Shown here: positions 8,848 to 18,466 of the stretch, piece after piece
How positions within the stretch are numbered: position 1 is the stretch's first letter
Layout of the letters: every line of letters starts with the position of its first letter
NCBI RefSeq assembly: GCF_900129555.1
Contig: NZ_FQWC01000003.1
Location: forward strand, 62,001-126,000
Reading direction: 5' to 3'
DNA length: 64,000 bases
DNA from: Flavobacterium defluvii
Lineage (GTDB): Bacteria > Bacteroidota > Bacteroidia > Flavobacteriales > Flavobacteriaceae
The notes under the pieces: generated by a model
The model's database searches: none
What the model saw: the letters and a program-made list of their open reading frames with translations, nothing else
Told to the model about the DNA's origin: nothing
Position numbers and translations under genes: made by a program

Positions 8848-9378
8848 ATGGAAGATCACTCTTTGCTTTCTGAAGAAACAATTTCTAACAAAATATATTT
8901 TATCCGTGGTCAAAAAGTGATGATGGATAGTGATTTAGCTTCTCTTTATGATGTTGAAACTAAGAGACTAAATGAACAAGTAAAAAGAAATTTATCAAGA
9001 TTTCCGGAAGATTTTATGTTTCAACTAACTGAAAATGAATATAATTCTTTAAGGTCGCAAATTGCGACCTTAAAGAAAGGAAGAGGAGAACATCAAAAAT
9101 ATCTTCCATCCGTTTTCACCGAACATGGAATTTTAATGCTATCTAGTGTACTAAAAAGTGACAAAGCCATTCAGACCAATATTCAAATTATGAGAATTTT
9201 CACGAAAGTGAGACAAATGCTTTTCGATACAACTGAAATTAAAGTTGATATTTTGCAGATTCAAAAGAAGTTAGAAAATCATGACAAAAACATTGAATTG
9301 GTATTTTCTTATTTAGATGAATTGACCGAGAAAAAAGAAAATGAGTCAGAAAGAGTAAAAATTGGATATAAAAAATAA
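8848..9378 (+). CDS. ORF6N domain-containing protein
   Basis: A 176-residue protein with the ORF6N domain (about residues 10-100: YFIRGQKVMMDSDLASLYDVETKRLNEQVKRNLSRF in part, then PSVFTEHGILMLSSVL), followed by a short coiled C-terminus. ORF6N domains come from phage and mobile-element KilA-N-type DNA-binding proteins and are common as single genes in Bacteroidetes. No catalytic motif is known. The codons for residues 66-77 form a perfect 33-nt inverted repeat (9045-9077), and a related sequence follows the stop. Single-gene context between carbohydrate genes suggests acquisition, but composition is ordinary. Confidence 0.88.
   Translation: MEDHSLLSEETISNKIYFIRGQKVMMDSDLASLYDVETKRLNEQVKRNLSRFPEDFMFQLTENEYNSLRSQIATLKKGRGEHQKYLPSVFTEHGILMLSSVLKSDKAIQTNIQIMRIFTKVRQMLFDTTEIKVDILQIQKKLENHDKNIELVFSYLDELTEKKENESERVKIGYKK
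9045..9077. repeat. 33-nt perfect inverted repeat inside the ORF6N gene
   Basis: TTCTTTAAGGTCGCAA (9045-9060), one central A, and TTGCGACCTTAAAGAA (9062-9077). It is coding and specifies the segment around SLRSQIATLKK. It could form a strong hairpin in DNA or mRNA. Confidence 0.9.
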
Positions 9379-9379
9379 C

Positions 9380-9404
9380 TTGAGGTCGCAATTTGTAACC
9401 TCAA
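9380..9404. repeat. Degenerate copy of the ORF6N hairpin after the stop codon
   Basis: TTGAGGTCGCAA followed by TTTGTAACCTCAA. The outer 7-bp arms pair and the left arm shares AGGTCGCAA with the hairpin inside the gene. There is no T-run on the plus side, so a terminator role is doubtful. Confidence 0.6.
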
Positions 9405-9408
9405 AAAA

Positions 9409-10176
9409 CTAAACTTTCTTTATATATTTCTGTTTTATAACCAACTGCGTAAACAAAAACCGTATCATCAACAATACAGAAAACACAAAATTAAAACCAT
9501 GAAAATCTCTATAAACACCAAAGTTGTGTTTAATCAGGTTGAATTTCGATGATGAAATAGAATTTTTTCTAATTCTGTAAAATGCTAAAGACTCAGGAAC
9601 AGCTTCTGCACTTTTTATTTGTTTTAAAATCGTAAGCCATATTCTCCAATCCTGCCTTTTTTCAGAAGATTCTAATTTGATTTTTCCAAAATATTCAGCA
9701 TCGTAAATAGCTGTTAGATTGCCTACATAATTACAAAAGAACAACTGTTTATAAGTCAATGGCTGTGGTGCTTCTACTCTTCTGTTTAAATTATTTCCTT
9801 CTTCATCAATAGAATCATAATAACTAAAAGTAAAAGTCAGATTATTTGTTTTTAAAAACTGAAGCTGTTTTTCTAATTTAGTCGAAGACCACAAATCATC
9901 GGCATCGAGATAGGCAATATATTTTCCTGAAGCTTTTTCTAAAGCTTCGTTTCTTGCAACACCATTACCTGAATTTTTGGATAATTTGAATAATTTAATT
10001 CTGGTATCATTTTGAACAAATTCTTCAATAATAGAAACCGTTTTATCTGTAGATGCATCATCAACTAAAATCATTTCCCAATTTTGATACGTCTGATTTT
10101 GAACTGATTCTATAGTGGCTCTAATGAACTTTTCAGTATTATAAGTTGGAGTTAAAATAGAGACTAAATCGTTCAT
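9409..10176 (-). CDS. Glycosyltransferase family 2
   Basis: A 255-residue GT-A-fold glycosyltransferase. The N-terminus shows VSILTPTYNTEKFIRATIES, the nucleotide-binding VDDASTDKT, and the metal-binding DADD (in YLDADDLW), all in the usual order. It transfers a sugar from a nucleotide donor to a growing glycan on the cytoplasmic side. It overlaps the stop codon of the upstream sugar-transferase gene by one base (TAATG), so the two are translationally coupled. The sugar is unknown. Confidence 0.9.
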   Translation of the reverse strand: MNDLVSILTPTYNTEKFIRATIESVQNQTYQNWEMILVDDASTDKTVSIIEEFVQNDTRIKLFKLSKNSGNGVARNEALEKASGKYIAYLDADDLWSSTKLEKQLQFLKTNNLTFTFSYYDSIDEEGNNLNRRVEAPQPLTYKQLFFCNYVGNLTAIYDAEYFGKIKLESSEKRQDWRIWLTILKQIKSAEAVPESLAFYRIRKNSISSSKFNLIKHNFGVYRDFHGFNFVFSVLLMIRFLFTQLVIKQKYIKKV

Positions 10177-11543
10177 TAATATGCTTTTTTATCGCCTTTA
10201 ACGATATTTATTATCGTTTGCGAAATTATTTTTAAATCAAGAATTAAAGACCAGTTTTCGATATAAAAAACATCAAATTTTATTCTGTTAATCATATCTC
10301 TGTCTACTGTTATTTCTCCTCTAAAACCGCTTACTTGTGCCAATCCTGTTATACCGGGTTTCACACAATGTCTTATCATATATTTTTTTACCCGATTGCC
10401 ATATTCTTTATTTTGAGACCATAAATGAGGTCTTGGACCTACGACCGACATATCTCCCAACAAAACATTTATAAATTGGGGAAGCTCATCTATACTTGTT
10501 TTTCTCATAAATTTTCCCACTTTTGTAACACGCGGGTCGTCTTTTGAGGCTTCTTTTTCTGTTGTTTTGTTAATGTACATCGAACGAAATTTATAACAGA
10601 CAAATTCATTTTCTTCCATTCCAGGTCTTCCCTGCTTAAAGAATACCGGTCCTTTTGATTCTAATTTTATTAAAATCGCCAGTAATGGAATTAGCCATGA
10701 CAAAAAGAAAACAATTACTAGTATGGAGAATGTAATATCAAAAAGTCTTTTTATAAATTTTATCGTCGGCTCATTAAGCATCGTTTGTTTTAACGAAAGT
10801 ACCGGAAAAAAATCATAATAATCGATCTTTAAATTTTTTGAAAAAATTTCTTTTGTATCCGGAATAAATTTTATGGTTTTGTTGTTTTCGTCTGCAAAAT
10901 CAATAAGATCTTTTAAGATATTATTCGAAACTTCGTTTAAGGAACAATAAATCTCATCAACTTCATTTTCAATCACAAATGGTTTTAAATCGGCTAATCT
11001 GCCTGTAATTTGCTGATTGTTTTTTTTATCTGAAAAATATCCCAGAAATCGGTATCCGTAATCTTTTCTTGTTTCAAAAAGATGTTTTAACCCGATAGCT
11101 TCTGGTGTAAAGCCAATGATAACAGCATTTCTGTAATTACTGCCTGTTATAATTCTATATTCTTTTAGATAAAAAAACAAAGCAAATTTAAAAACTGTAA
11201 CCAGAACTAAAATCAAGGATATAAATATTAAAATCTTTGATTCGCTAAAAATGGCTTGTTTTGAAAATGGAAAAAAAGCAATAATTGTTAACAAAAACAA
11301 CGTTGCTTGTTTTACTATTTTTGATGCAATTACTATTGGAAGCGTAAAACGATAAACATCATAAAATTTAATTGAAAACGCAACTATTCCCCACGATACA
11401 ATCTGGTATAAAATTAATATCCAAATATTTGCAACCAGATTATTAAAAACAAAAAAACTCACTATCGAGATCACAAACAGGTCGATTAAAATACTTATAG
11501 GCCGAATATATTTTGAATATCTTCCTGTGTGAAATGCGCTCAT
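10176..11543 (-). CDS. WcaJ-type undecaprenyl-phosphate sugar phosphotransferase
   Basis: A polyprenyl phosphoglycosyltransferase of about 455 residues that starts repeat-unit assembly by moving a sugar-1-phosphate onto undecaprenyl phosphate. Four N-terminal membrane helices, a central nucleotide-binding-like region and a further helix precede the bacterial sugar transferase domain, with KRLFDI, GPVFFKQGRPG, YKFRSM, TKVGKFMRKTSIDELPQ, NVLLGDMSVVGPRP and GITGLAQVSG. The frame is open to a TTG at 11558, but the ATG at 11543 is the more likely start. It is the first gene of an operon with the GT2 gene. Confidence 0.9.
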   Translation of the reverse strand: MSAFHTGRYSKYIRPISILIDLFVISIVSFFVFNNLVANIWILILYQIVSWGIVAFSIKFYDVYRFTLPIVIASKIVKQATLFLLTIIAFFPFSKQAIFSESKILIFISLILVLVTVFKFALFFYLKEYRIITGSNYRNAVIIGFTPEAIGLKHLFETRKDYGYRFLGYFSDKKNNQQITGRLADLKPFVIENEVDEIYCSLNEVSNNILKDLIDFADENNKTIKFIPDTKEIFSKNLKIDYYDFFPVLSLKQTMLNEPTIKFIKRLFDITFSILVIVFFLSWLIPLLAILIKLESKGPVFFKQGRPGMEENEFVCYKFRSMYINKTTEKEASKDDPRVTKVGKFMRKTSIDELPQFINVLLGDMSVVGPRPHLWSQNKEYGNRVKKYMIRHCVKPGITGLAQVSGFRGEITVDRDMINRIKFDVFYIENWSLILDLKIISQTIINIVKGDKKAY

Positions 11544-11606
11544 ATAGCTTCTGTACAATTTTCGATTGTATACAAATTATTGTTCGAAAACTAATTCCGG
11601 TTAATG

Positions 11607-12590
11607 TTATTTAATATAACTAGAAAAATCTTTGTGTTCCTCTTTAGAAAGTTCTTCCTTAGAAAGCGATCTAAAATAATCATATGTAATTTTCATTCCT
11701 TCTGCACGGCTTACTTTTGCTTCCCAGCCTAATAATTCTTTTGCTTTTGTAGTGTCAGGCTGACGCTGCAATGGATCATTTACAGGCAATGGATGGTATA
11801 CTACTTTTTGATTTGTTCCGGTAAGTTTTATGATTTCTTCTGCAAAATCTTTTATGGTAATTTCATCTGGATTTCCAATGTTTACGGGATAGACATAATC
11901 AGAATGCAATAATCTGAAAATACCTTCGACCTGATCGTCTACATAACAAAAAGAGCGAGTTTGCATTCCATCTCCAAAAATAGTTAAATCCTCTCCGCGA
12001 AGTGCCTGCCCAATAAATGCCGGAATTACGCGTCCGTCGTTTAATCGCATTCTTGGCCCGTAAGTATTAAAAATACGCACGATTCTGGTTTCTACACCGT
12101 GAAAAGTATGATACGCCATTGTTATGGATTCCTGAAAACGTTTTGCTTCGTCATAAACACCTCTTGGTCCAATTGTATTTACGTTTCCGTAATATTCTTC
12201 TGTTTGTGGATGTACTAAAGGATCTCCATAAACTTCAGAAGTTGAAGCGATTAGAATTCTTGCCTTTTTAACTCTTGCCAAACCAAGTAAATTGTGCGTT
12301 CCTAAAGATCCTACTTTTAAAGTCTGAATTGGAATTTTTAAGTAATCTATAGGGCTTGCCGGCGAAGCAAAATGTAAAATATAATCTAAATCGCCCGGTA
12401 TGTGGACAAATTTTGTAATGTCGTGATGGTAAAATTCAAAATGTTCTAACTTGAATAAATGCTCAATGTTTTTAAGATCTCCAGTAATCAAATTATCCAT
12501 TCCAATAACGAAATAACCTTCCTTGATAAATCGATCGCACAAATGTGATCCTAAAAAACCCGCAGCTCCGGTAATAAGTATTCTTTTCAT
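11607..12590 (-). CDS. UDP-glucuronate decarboxylase-like SDR (UDP-xylose synthase family)
   Basis: A 327-residue extended short-chain dehydrogenase. It has the NAD-binding [10 protein letters not shown] at the N-terminus, STSEVYG, the catalytic YDEAKR, and [19 protein letters not shown] with [11 protein letters not shown], the pattern of UDP-glucuronate decarboxylases that make UDP-xylose; dTDP-glucose dehydratases differ in these blocks. It probably supplies a nucleotide sugar to the neighbouring polysaccharide pathway. The frame extends 17 codons upstream, but that extension ([11 protein letters not shown]...) does not belong to the family, so the ATG at 12590 is chosen. Confidence 0.88.
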   Translation of the reverse strand: MKRILITGAAGFLGSHLCDRFIKEGYFVIGMDNLITGDLKNIEHLFKLEHFEFYHHDITKFVHIPGDLDYILHFASPASPIDYLKIPIQTLKVGSLGTHNLLGLARVKKARILIASTSEVYGDPLVHPQTEEYYGNVNTIGPRGVYDEAKRFQESITMAYHTFHGVETRIVRIFNTYGPRMRLNDGRVIPAFIGQALRGEDLTIFGDGMQTRSFCYVDDQVEGIFRLLHSDYVYPVNIGNPDEITIKDFAEEIIKLTGTNQKVVYHPLPVNDPLQRQPDTTKAKELLGWEAKVSRAEGMKITYDYFRSLSKEELSKEEHKDFSSYIK

Positions 12591-12752
12591 AATGATTTTG
12601 TTGAACCTTTTGTTTTTGGTAATCTCTGTAAATTTGCACAAATGTAATAAAATATCTTGCCTTTTAAATTGACTAGAATCTTAATCAATAGGAGAATTCT
12701 ATTTTTTAATTCATTATTAAATTGGTTTATTCTATTTTTACGAATCTAAATC

Positions 12753-13871
12753 TTGAATGTTTTGAAAGTTGTACACATTGTGGAAGCACTAGAAGGTGGT
12801 GTTTATACTTATTTTAAGGATTTGTCTGCTTTCTTTGGTGATGAAAAAAACAGCAAATCCATTGAAACTACCATTATTTACAGCAGTAATAGAAATGGTG
12901 TTAGTGTACAAAAAGTGAACGCCGAGTTTTCAAATGGTGTTAAACTAATTAATCTCAACATGTTGAGAGAGATTTCATTATTTCAGGATTATAAAGCTGT
13001 TCTTGAACTTCGTCTTGAACTCAAAAAAATAAATCCGGACATCATTCATCTTCATTCCTCAAAGGCCGGTGTTTTAGGCAGAATCGCTGCTTTTTTATTA
13101 TTCAAAAAAGTAAAGATTTTTTATACTCCGCATGGTTATGCTTTTCTTAGGACAGATATTTCAAAAACTACAAAAAAATTATATTATGCGATAGAAAAAA
13201 GTTTTCAATGGTTTTTTGGAGGAACAATTATTGCCTGTGGCGATACAGAATTTGAAATCGCAAAAAAAATTGGTCCTGCAAAACTAATTCGTAATGGTGT
13301 TAACATTTCTGATATTTATCAGCATTTTATACCTCAGCATAATACGAAACTAACAATTGGAATTTTAGGCAGAATAACCGCTGCCAGAAATCCTCAATTG
13401 TTTAATGAAATTGCTTTACGTTTTCCTCAATTTAATTTTATCTGGATTGGCGATGGCGAATTAAATCATTTAATTACAGCACCAAACGTTACCATTACTG
13501 GCTGGATTTTAGACAAAAGAGTCGTTTTTGAAAAATTAAATTCAATAGATATTTACCTTCAAACTTCTTTGTGGGAAGGTCTTCCAATCGCTGTTTTAGA
13601 AGCTATGGTTTTGGAAAAACCTGTAATTGCTACCAATATTATTGGTAATAAAGATATAGTTGTTCCAAATAAAACCGGTTTTCTTTTTAATAAAATTGAT
13701 GAATTAGAAAACTATTTTGAGGTTCTAAATACCTTTGAAACACGAGTTAAATTTGGTAAAAGTGCATTAAAAAGATGCTATGATTTTTTTGACGAAAACG
13801 AAAATTTTAAAAAGCTTGCGGCTCTTTATCAAGAACAATTTTTTGCTGAAGCCAATAGCTTGAAAAAATAG
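12753..13871 (+). CDS. Glycosyltransferase family 4-like (GT-B fold)
   Basis: A 372-residue GT-B glycosyltransferase. The N-terminal domain starts with VVHIVEALEGGVYTYF and contains IHLHSSKAGVLGRIAA and YTPHGYAFLR; the C-terminal domain has IGILGRITAARNP and the donor-binding LWEGLPIAVLEAMVLEKPVIAT with the E-x7-E pattern. No ATG is available: an in-frame TAA lies 6 bases upstream, so translation must begin at TTG 12753 or TTG 12762. It is the only plus-strand gene inside the polysaccharide block, and its last 65 bases overlap the end of the O-antigen-ligase-like gene on the other strand. Confidence 0.85.
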   Translation: MNVLKVVHIVEALEGGVYTYFKDLSAFFGDEKNSKSIETTIIYSSNRNGVSVQKVNAEFSNGVKLINLNMLREISLFQDYKAVLELRLELKKINPDIIHLHSSKAGVLGRIAAFLLFKKVKIFYTPHGYAFLRTDISKTTKKLYYAIEKSFQWFFGGTIIACGDTEFEIAKKIGPAKLIRNGVNISDIYQHFIPQHNTKLTIGILGRITAARNPQLFNEIALRFPQFNFIWIGDGELNHLITAPNVTITGWILDKRVVFEKLNSIDIYLQTSLWEGLPIAVLEAMVLEKPVIATNIIGNKDIVVPNKTGFLFNKIDELENYFEVLNTFETRVKFGKSALKRCYDFFDENENFKKLAALYQEQFFAEANSLKK

Positions 13872-15111
13872 AAAACCAAAATCCGCTGAAAGCAATACCA
13901 TCAAATCGAAGCAGGAAATCATCAATTAAATTTGATGTAAAAAAGATAATAAAAAACGAAATTATGACGGCGTTTTTTAAATCATAACCTAAATATCCAA
14001 TCGTAAAAATATAAAGAATTACTACTAGAGGTCCCAAGATTCCAAACTTCAGTAAAAAATCTAAAAACTGATTATGTGTTGGAAATTCAAACTTTGCTAA
14101 AAACTTTTGGTTTGTTTCTTTATAATATTTATTTAACTCTGGTTTTCCATCTGAAGCACCTACTCCAAAAGGAAGGTTTTTAATCGATAATTCCCATGCT
14201 GATTTCCAGATTGAAAGTCTCGTTGCCAGAGTATTAAACGCATAAATTTCAGGATGATCAATTTCATCTAATTTTCCTACTTTATCCATATAAGCAAAAG
14301 TTACAGTCGAGTATTTTTGTTTCATATAAGGATTCTTCTCAATGAAAAAGAATAAAATACTTCCTAATACAAATACAAGTCCAGCGAATGTTAATGCAAT
14401 TTTCTTTAAACTAAATTTTGATTTTATTTCTATAATAAAAACAATAACAAAACCAATAAGAACATTAACTAATGCCATTCTTGTATTGACCAAAAGCACA
14501 AAGAAAAATGATAATAAAAAAGTTATAAACCGAAGGATTTTTAATCCTTTTTTTTCGTTATTCTGAAAACTGTAAAAAACAAAATAAAATGCACAAACCG
14601 AAACAAATGCTAAATGCATATTGAGAGCCGGGGCGTGAATACCAATACTGGCTGCAAATTTATAACCCATTTCAAAAAGGTCAATTCTGCTTAAATATTT
14701 GGTCAATAGATCCGGATAAATAATATAAAATCTTATGGCAAACAATACCATTAAAGTTGTTGTTATTACACAATAAGTCTGTAATACTTTAAGAAATTTT
14801 ATTCGCTGATAATTCCCAATAATAAAGATTGGAAATAATATTAAAGAAGTACTCTTTTCAATTGCTTTTAATCCTTTTGAGAAAGAATCATTGTTCCAAA
14901 AAAGCAATAATTCTAATAAAACTGGTGAGGCGATACAAAGTATTAAAACCCATGATTTTTTGGTAAATTTTAATTTTCGAACAAAAATCAAATTAAAAAC
15001 AGCAAACAAAATGATAAGGAATGAACATGGCTTTCTGAAAATCATTGCAATAGCAATTAAACACAAAAAAACATGAAAGATTTTATTGAAGTTTTTTTCT
15101 GAAAGATTCAT
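13807..15111 (-). CDS. O-antigen ligase / Wzy-like polymerase
   Basis: A membrane protein of 434 residues with about ten to twelve helices and one large periplasmic loop between about residues 270 and 345. That loop contains NTLATRLSIWKSAWELSIKNLPFGVG and FPTHNQFLDFLLKFG, the H-N-x-[FY] signature of the Wzy/O-antigen ligase (WaaL) family. It would polymerise repeat units or transfer glycan to lipid A core in the periplasm. The frame extends to a TTG at 15123; the ATG at 15111 is preferred. It overlaps the upstream EpsG-like gene by 29 bases and the GT4 gene by 65 bases at the 3' end. Confidence 0.82.
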   Translation of the reverse strand: MNLSEKNFNKIFHVFLCLIAIAMIFRKPCSFLIILFAVFNLIFVRKLKFTKKSWVLILCIASPVLLELLLFWNNDSFSKGLKAIEKSTSLILFPIFIIGNYQRIKFLKVLQTYCVITTTLMVLFAIRFYIIYPDLLTKYLSRIDLFEMGYKFAASIGIHAPALNMHLAFVSVCAFYFVFYSFQNNEKKGLKILRFITFLLSFFFVLLVNTRMALVNVLIGFVIVFIIEIKSKFSLKKIALTFAGLVFVLGSILFFFIEKNPYMKQKYSTVTFAYMDKVGKLDEIDHPEIYAFNTLATRLSIWKSAWELSIKNLPFGVGASDGKPELNKYYKETNQKFLAKFEFPTHNQFLDFLLKFGILGPLVVILYIFTIGYLGYDLKNAVIISFFIIFFTSNLIDDFLLRFDGIAFSGFWFSIFSSYWLQQKIVLDKEPQAF

Positions 15112-16147
15112 AGTATAATGCAAAATAAATTAATGGAAAAACACCCATCTTATGACGTACTGCGGTGCCTAAATCGGGTTCGAAAACGCCTTGTACAATA
15201 AAAAAAGCAAAAATAATAAGCAGTACTAAAAGTTCTTTTGAATATCTTTTTCTATCTACAAGACATTTAGCAAAGCGTACTAATAAAATATAAAATAGCA
15301 GCAGCTGCCAGATTATAAAAATAATAATTTGAGGAGATAGTATATGTTTTAAACCGTTTACAGGAATATTTACAGTAAAAAATCCATAAAATATACCAAT
15401 AGTTTCTCCATACCATGTATCTGTCTCTACGGGTGAAATTATTATGGAATTGGCATCTGCAGAACCAACCCTGTCGCTATTTACTACTTCGCGGCTAATT
15501 TCAGAAAGGTATTTTCCTTTTATAATTCCATGACTAAATGATAGAAAAACAGCAATCAATAAGCCGTAAAATATCGTTGTTATGGTTTTATTTTTAAAAG
15601 TTACTAAACTTATCAAATACATTCCACCGCCTATAACGGGAATCAAAAGATAATAAGGACGAAAAAACACTCCAAAAATTAATAATAAAAGTACAGAGTA
15701 AAGAATTGTTTTTTTTAAAGAAACCTCTGGATTTAAGCACATAAAAACAATTGGAGAAATATATAGAAAGGTTATAAACTCTTTTGATGGCATTGACATA
15801 AAAATGGCAATCATTAATATTCCCATATAAACCAATACATTTTTAACGTTTATCTTTTCAAATCGTTCCGGAATTCCAATTTTATATAAAATATACATTA
15901 ATACAGGAAACTGAATTAAAGCAATCACTGGGAATGGTAGATAACGAAGTCCTGAAATTTTGTATAATAAAATTGAAAGAGGATAACTGCCAAAATAGCC
16001 AATTTCATTTCCTTTATCGTAAGCAATAATAGCAGCATCATAAAAAAACTTAGGTGGCAAAACAAAAAAAGCCAGCACAGCAACAATAAGATTTACCGCC
16101 GCAATAAGCAAAAATGCTGCTTTGCTTTTTTCGATTTTAGTTTTCAT
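15083..16147 (-). CDS. EpsG/Wzy-like polytopic membrane protein of the polysaccharide operon
   Basis: A 354-residue protein with nine to ten predicted membrane helices. Short motifs such as FYDAAIIAYDKGNEIGYFGSYPLS in the first periplasmic loop and SKEFITFLYISP resemble EpsG-like polysaccharide polymerases, but the match is loose and I cannot name a family with certainty. Its place between the flippase (12-base gap) and the O-antigen-ligase-like gene (overlap) indicates a role in repeat-unit polymerisation or export. With two polymerase-like genes side by side, one may be the polymerase and the other the ligase. Confidence 0.65.
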   Translation of the reverse strand: MKTKIEKSKAAFLLIAAVNLIVAVLAFFVLPPKFFYDAAIIAYDKGNEIGYFGSYPLSILLYKISGLRYLPFPVIALIQFPVLMYILYKIGIPERFEKINVKNVLVYMGILMIAIFMSMPSKEFITFLYISPIVFMCLNPEVSLKKTILYSVLLLLIFGVFFRPYYLLIPVIGGGMYLISLVTFKNKTITTIFYGLLIAVFLSFSHGIIKGKYLSEISREVVNSDRVGSADANSIIISPVETDTWYGETIGIFYGFFTVNIPVNGLKHILSPQIIIFIIWQLLLFYILLVRFAKCLVDRKRYSKELLVLLIIFAFFIVQGVFEPDLGTAVRHKMGVFPLIYFALYYESFRKKLQ

Positions 16148-16159
16148 ATTAAAGCGCTT

Positions 16160-17464
16160 TTAATGTAAAAAAATCAATATTTTGTCCTTTTTATAAATAA
16201 CAACTGCCGAAATAAAATTCCAAAAAAAAGAACTCGAAACATATGCAATTGCAGCTCCCGTCATACCATATTGCGGAATTAGAAATCGGTTTAAAAGGAA
16301 ATTAATCATAACCGCAGCAATTAATATATTCTGAAAAATATGCTGTCTTCCAGTCATATTTAAGTATACCGGAGCCGAACCAAATAAAGAACAAATTCCC
16401 TGACCAATAATTAAAATTAAGAAAGCCTGTTGAGCCGCAATATACTGATGTCCAAAAAAAGACAAAACATATTCTGAAAATACGCTGATTAAGAAAATCA
16501 CTGGAAAAGTAATAAAGAAAATCAACCGGGCGCTGTTTCTCAATACCTTTTTTAATTCTGCCAGATTGCGTCCTGAAAATAATTCTGCAATTTTTGCCGA
16601 TACGGTAATATTTACAGTCAAAACTATAACCGAAACTATTGTCATTACTTTTACACCAACCGAATAAAAGGCAACCGCTTCGTCGTTTCGATATTTTTTT
16701 AAAAACATAATATCAAAACACATTAATAAAAACATAGCCATTCCGCTTATCGCAATTGGATACGATTTTATAAAAATTTCTTTTTTTGAAAAAATTTCCG
16801 GAGTATTAGTTTCCGTTGTTTTATTAAAATAAATGAAAACAAAAATGGAACTCAAAATCGCTAAAACAACAAAACCAAGTAAAAAAACATCAACTAAATA
16901 CGTTTCTTTATGGTAATAAAATAAGACTATTGAACCCGCAATCAGCGGAATATATTTTAAGATATTTCTAAATAATTCTGCAATGTATAATTTATCTAAA
17001 GCTCTAAAAACCTCTGTGTTAAATAGTGATAATCCGTAGAAAAATAAGGTTGCCGCGCCTTTTAAAAGTATCGTATAAACTTCATCATCTACAAAATAAT
17101 TGTTTATTCTTTTTTCATCGATACATAAAATGATAATTAAAGCTAATAACGAAGCTGTAAAAAGCATTATTACCATTTTTGCATATACCTTTTTAAGCTG
17201 TTCAACTGCGTTTTGACTTGCCAAAAATCCTTTGAAATATAAAATAGACTGGTCAAAACCAAGCATACATATGCATCCTGCAGCTAATAAAAAAGATCGT
17301 ATAAAATCGTATTGTCCAACTAATTTTGGAGTATAATTTTTGGTTAAAAAAACGGTAAAACCAAACAATAAAAGAACTCCAAATATTCTTAGAAACAAAG
17401 TACTTAAACTTTGTTTTAGAAATGGATTTTTTGAAATTCTTTCAAAGATTATTTTCGTTTTCAA
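16160..17464 (-). CDS. Wzx-like polysaccharide flippase (MOP superfamily)
   Basis: A 434-residue protein with about twelve membrane helices, starting with SLSTLFLRIFGVLLLFGFTVFLTKNYTPKLVGQYDFIRSF in two parts and containing the conserved PIAISGMAMFLLMCFDIMFL at mid-protein, the pattern of oligosaccharide flippases that turn lipid-linked repeat units to the periplasm. The start is TTG at 17464, 7 bases after the stop of the Wzz-like gene; no ATG is available near the family start. It is co-transcribed with the genes on both sides. Confidence 0.88.
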   Translation of the reverse strand: MKTKIIFERISKNPFLKQSLSTLFLRIFGVLLLFGFTVFLTKNYTPKLVGQYDFIRSFLLAAGCICMLGFDQSILYFKGFLASQNAVEQLKKVYAKMVIMLFTASLLALIIILCIDEKRINNYFVDDEVYTILLKGAATLFFYGLSLFNTEVFRALDKLYIAELFRNILKYIPLIAGSIVLFYYHKETYLVDVFLLGFVVLAILSSIFVFIYFNKTTETNTPEIFSKKEIFIKSYPIAISGMAMFLLMCFDIMFLKKYRNDEAVAFYSVGVKVMTIVSVIVLTVNITVSAKIAELFSGRNLAELKKVLRNSARLIFFITFPVIFLISVFSEYVLSFFGHQYIAAQQAFLILIIGQGICSLFGSAPVYLNMTGRQHIFQNILIAAVMINFLLNRFLIPQYGMTGAAIAYVSSSFFWNFISAVVIYKKDKILIFLH

Positions 17465-17471
17465 ATGAATG

Positions 17472-18458
17472 TTATTTAACCTGCGATTTCAAAAGCTGTC
17501 TGCGATAGAATTTTTTGAATAAATGAACCAAAACAAAAATTAAAAGAAAGAAAACCGGAAATATAAGTTTAAAGTTTCCGTTTGTAATTTTAGTATTATT
17601 GATGTTTAAAGTTGCATTAATTTCCTTTATCGCTTTATCATAATTTACCAGTTTCAATCTATTTTTTCCCTGATCTGTTATTAAATACTGCTTTGTTTTA
17701 ATAATGTCATTTAACTGCGTGTTTTCATTGTAATAAACCAGCTTGTCATTTTTAGCCCCGTTTTTTACAGTATTCGAAAAACCATTTAAAACCTGATCAA
17801 TTTGAGATATAATAGTATCATTTTGAACTATTTGCTGTTCCAGGTTTTTATACCCAATTTTTTGTAGTGCATTAAAATATTCTGAACTGTTTAAGTATTT
17901 CAGCAACGGTTCAACAATATCTTTTTCATCAGTAATTTTGTTTGATACAAATGTAATGGTGTGAAAAGTATAATTTTTACTCGTTACGTTATCTTCTAAA
18001 ACTTTATTGACTTCGCCTACCTCAGCCATTAATTTTATAAGTTCAAAATTTTGCTCTTTGTCTTCAATAAATTTATAAACATCGGCAATTGGCTTTATTT
18101 CAATTCTTTTGATTGATTTTGGATGCTGAATGCCAACAACATTTTTTAAAAATGCAGTATCTCCGGAAATAATCTTAGCTTCAATTAAATCTATTTTAGA
18201 ATACAGATAATCGACGCTTCCAAAATTTGGAGTTACAATTACCCTGTTTTGAAATGATTTTTTACTTGAATCCAAATACCATCCTAATCCAAATCCAAGA
18301 ATTATTAAAATTAAAACGATAATCCAGTTTCTGATAAAAAACTGGATTGATCGAAAAATTCTGGTATTTATTCTGTCAAAAAAATTACCTACACTTTTTG
18401 AAAGCTGAAAAATATCAATTTCCTGATCTGTATTGTTTTGTGGTACGTTTGTACTCAT
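17472..18458 (-). CDS. Wzz-like chain-length determinant protein
   Basis: A 328-residue protein with one membrane helix near each end (about 45-64 and 299-318) and a coiled periplasmic domain between them, the arrangement of Wzz/PCP-1 chain-length regulators that control polymerisation by the Wzy enzyme. It has no C-terminal tyrosine kinase. Sequence similarity to model Wzz proteins is low, so the call depends on topology and on its place directly before the wzx-like gene. It begins 8 bases after the DUF6909 gene ends. Confidence 0.78.
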   Translation of the reverse strand: MSTNVPQNNTDQEIDIFQLSKSVGNFFDRINTRIFRSIQFFIRNWIIVLILIILGFGLGWYLDSSKKSFQNRVIVTPNFGSVDYLYSKIDLIEAKIISGDTAFLKNVVGIQHPKSIKRIEIKPIADVYKFIEDKEQNFELIKLMAEVGEVNKVLEDNVTSKNYTFHTITFVSNKITDEKDIVEPLLKYLNSSEYFNALQKIGYKNLEQQIVQNDTIISQIDQVLNGFSNTVKNGAKNDKLVYYNENTQLNDIIKTKQYLITDQGKNRLKLVNYDKAIKEINATLNINNTKITNGNFKLIFPVFFLLIFVLVHLFKKFYRRQLLKSQVK

Positions 18459-18466
18459 TTTTGTTT

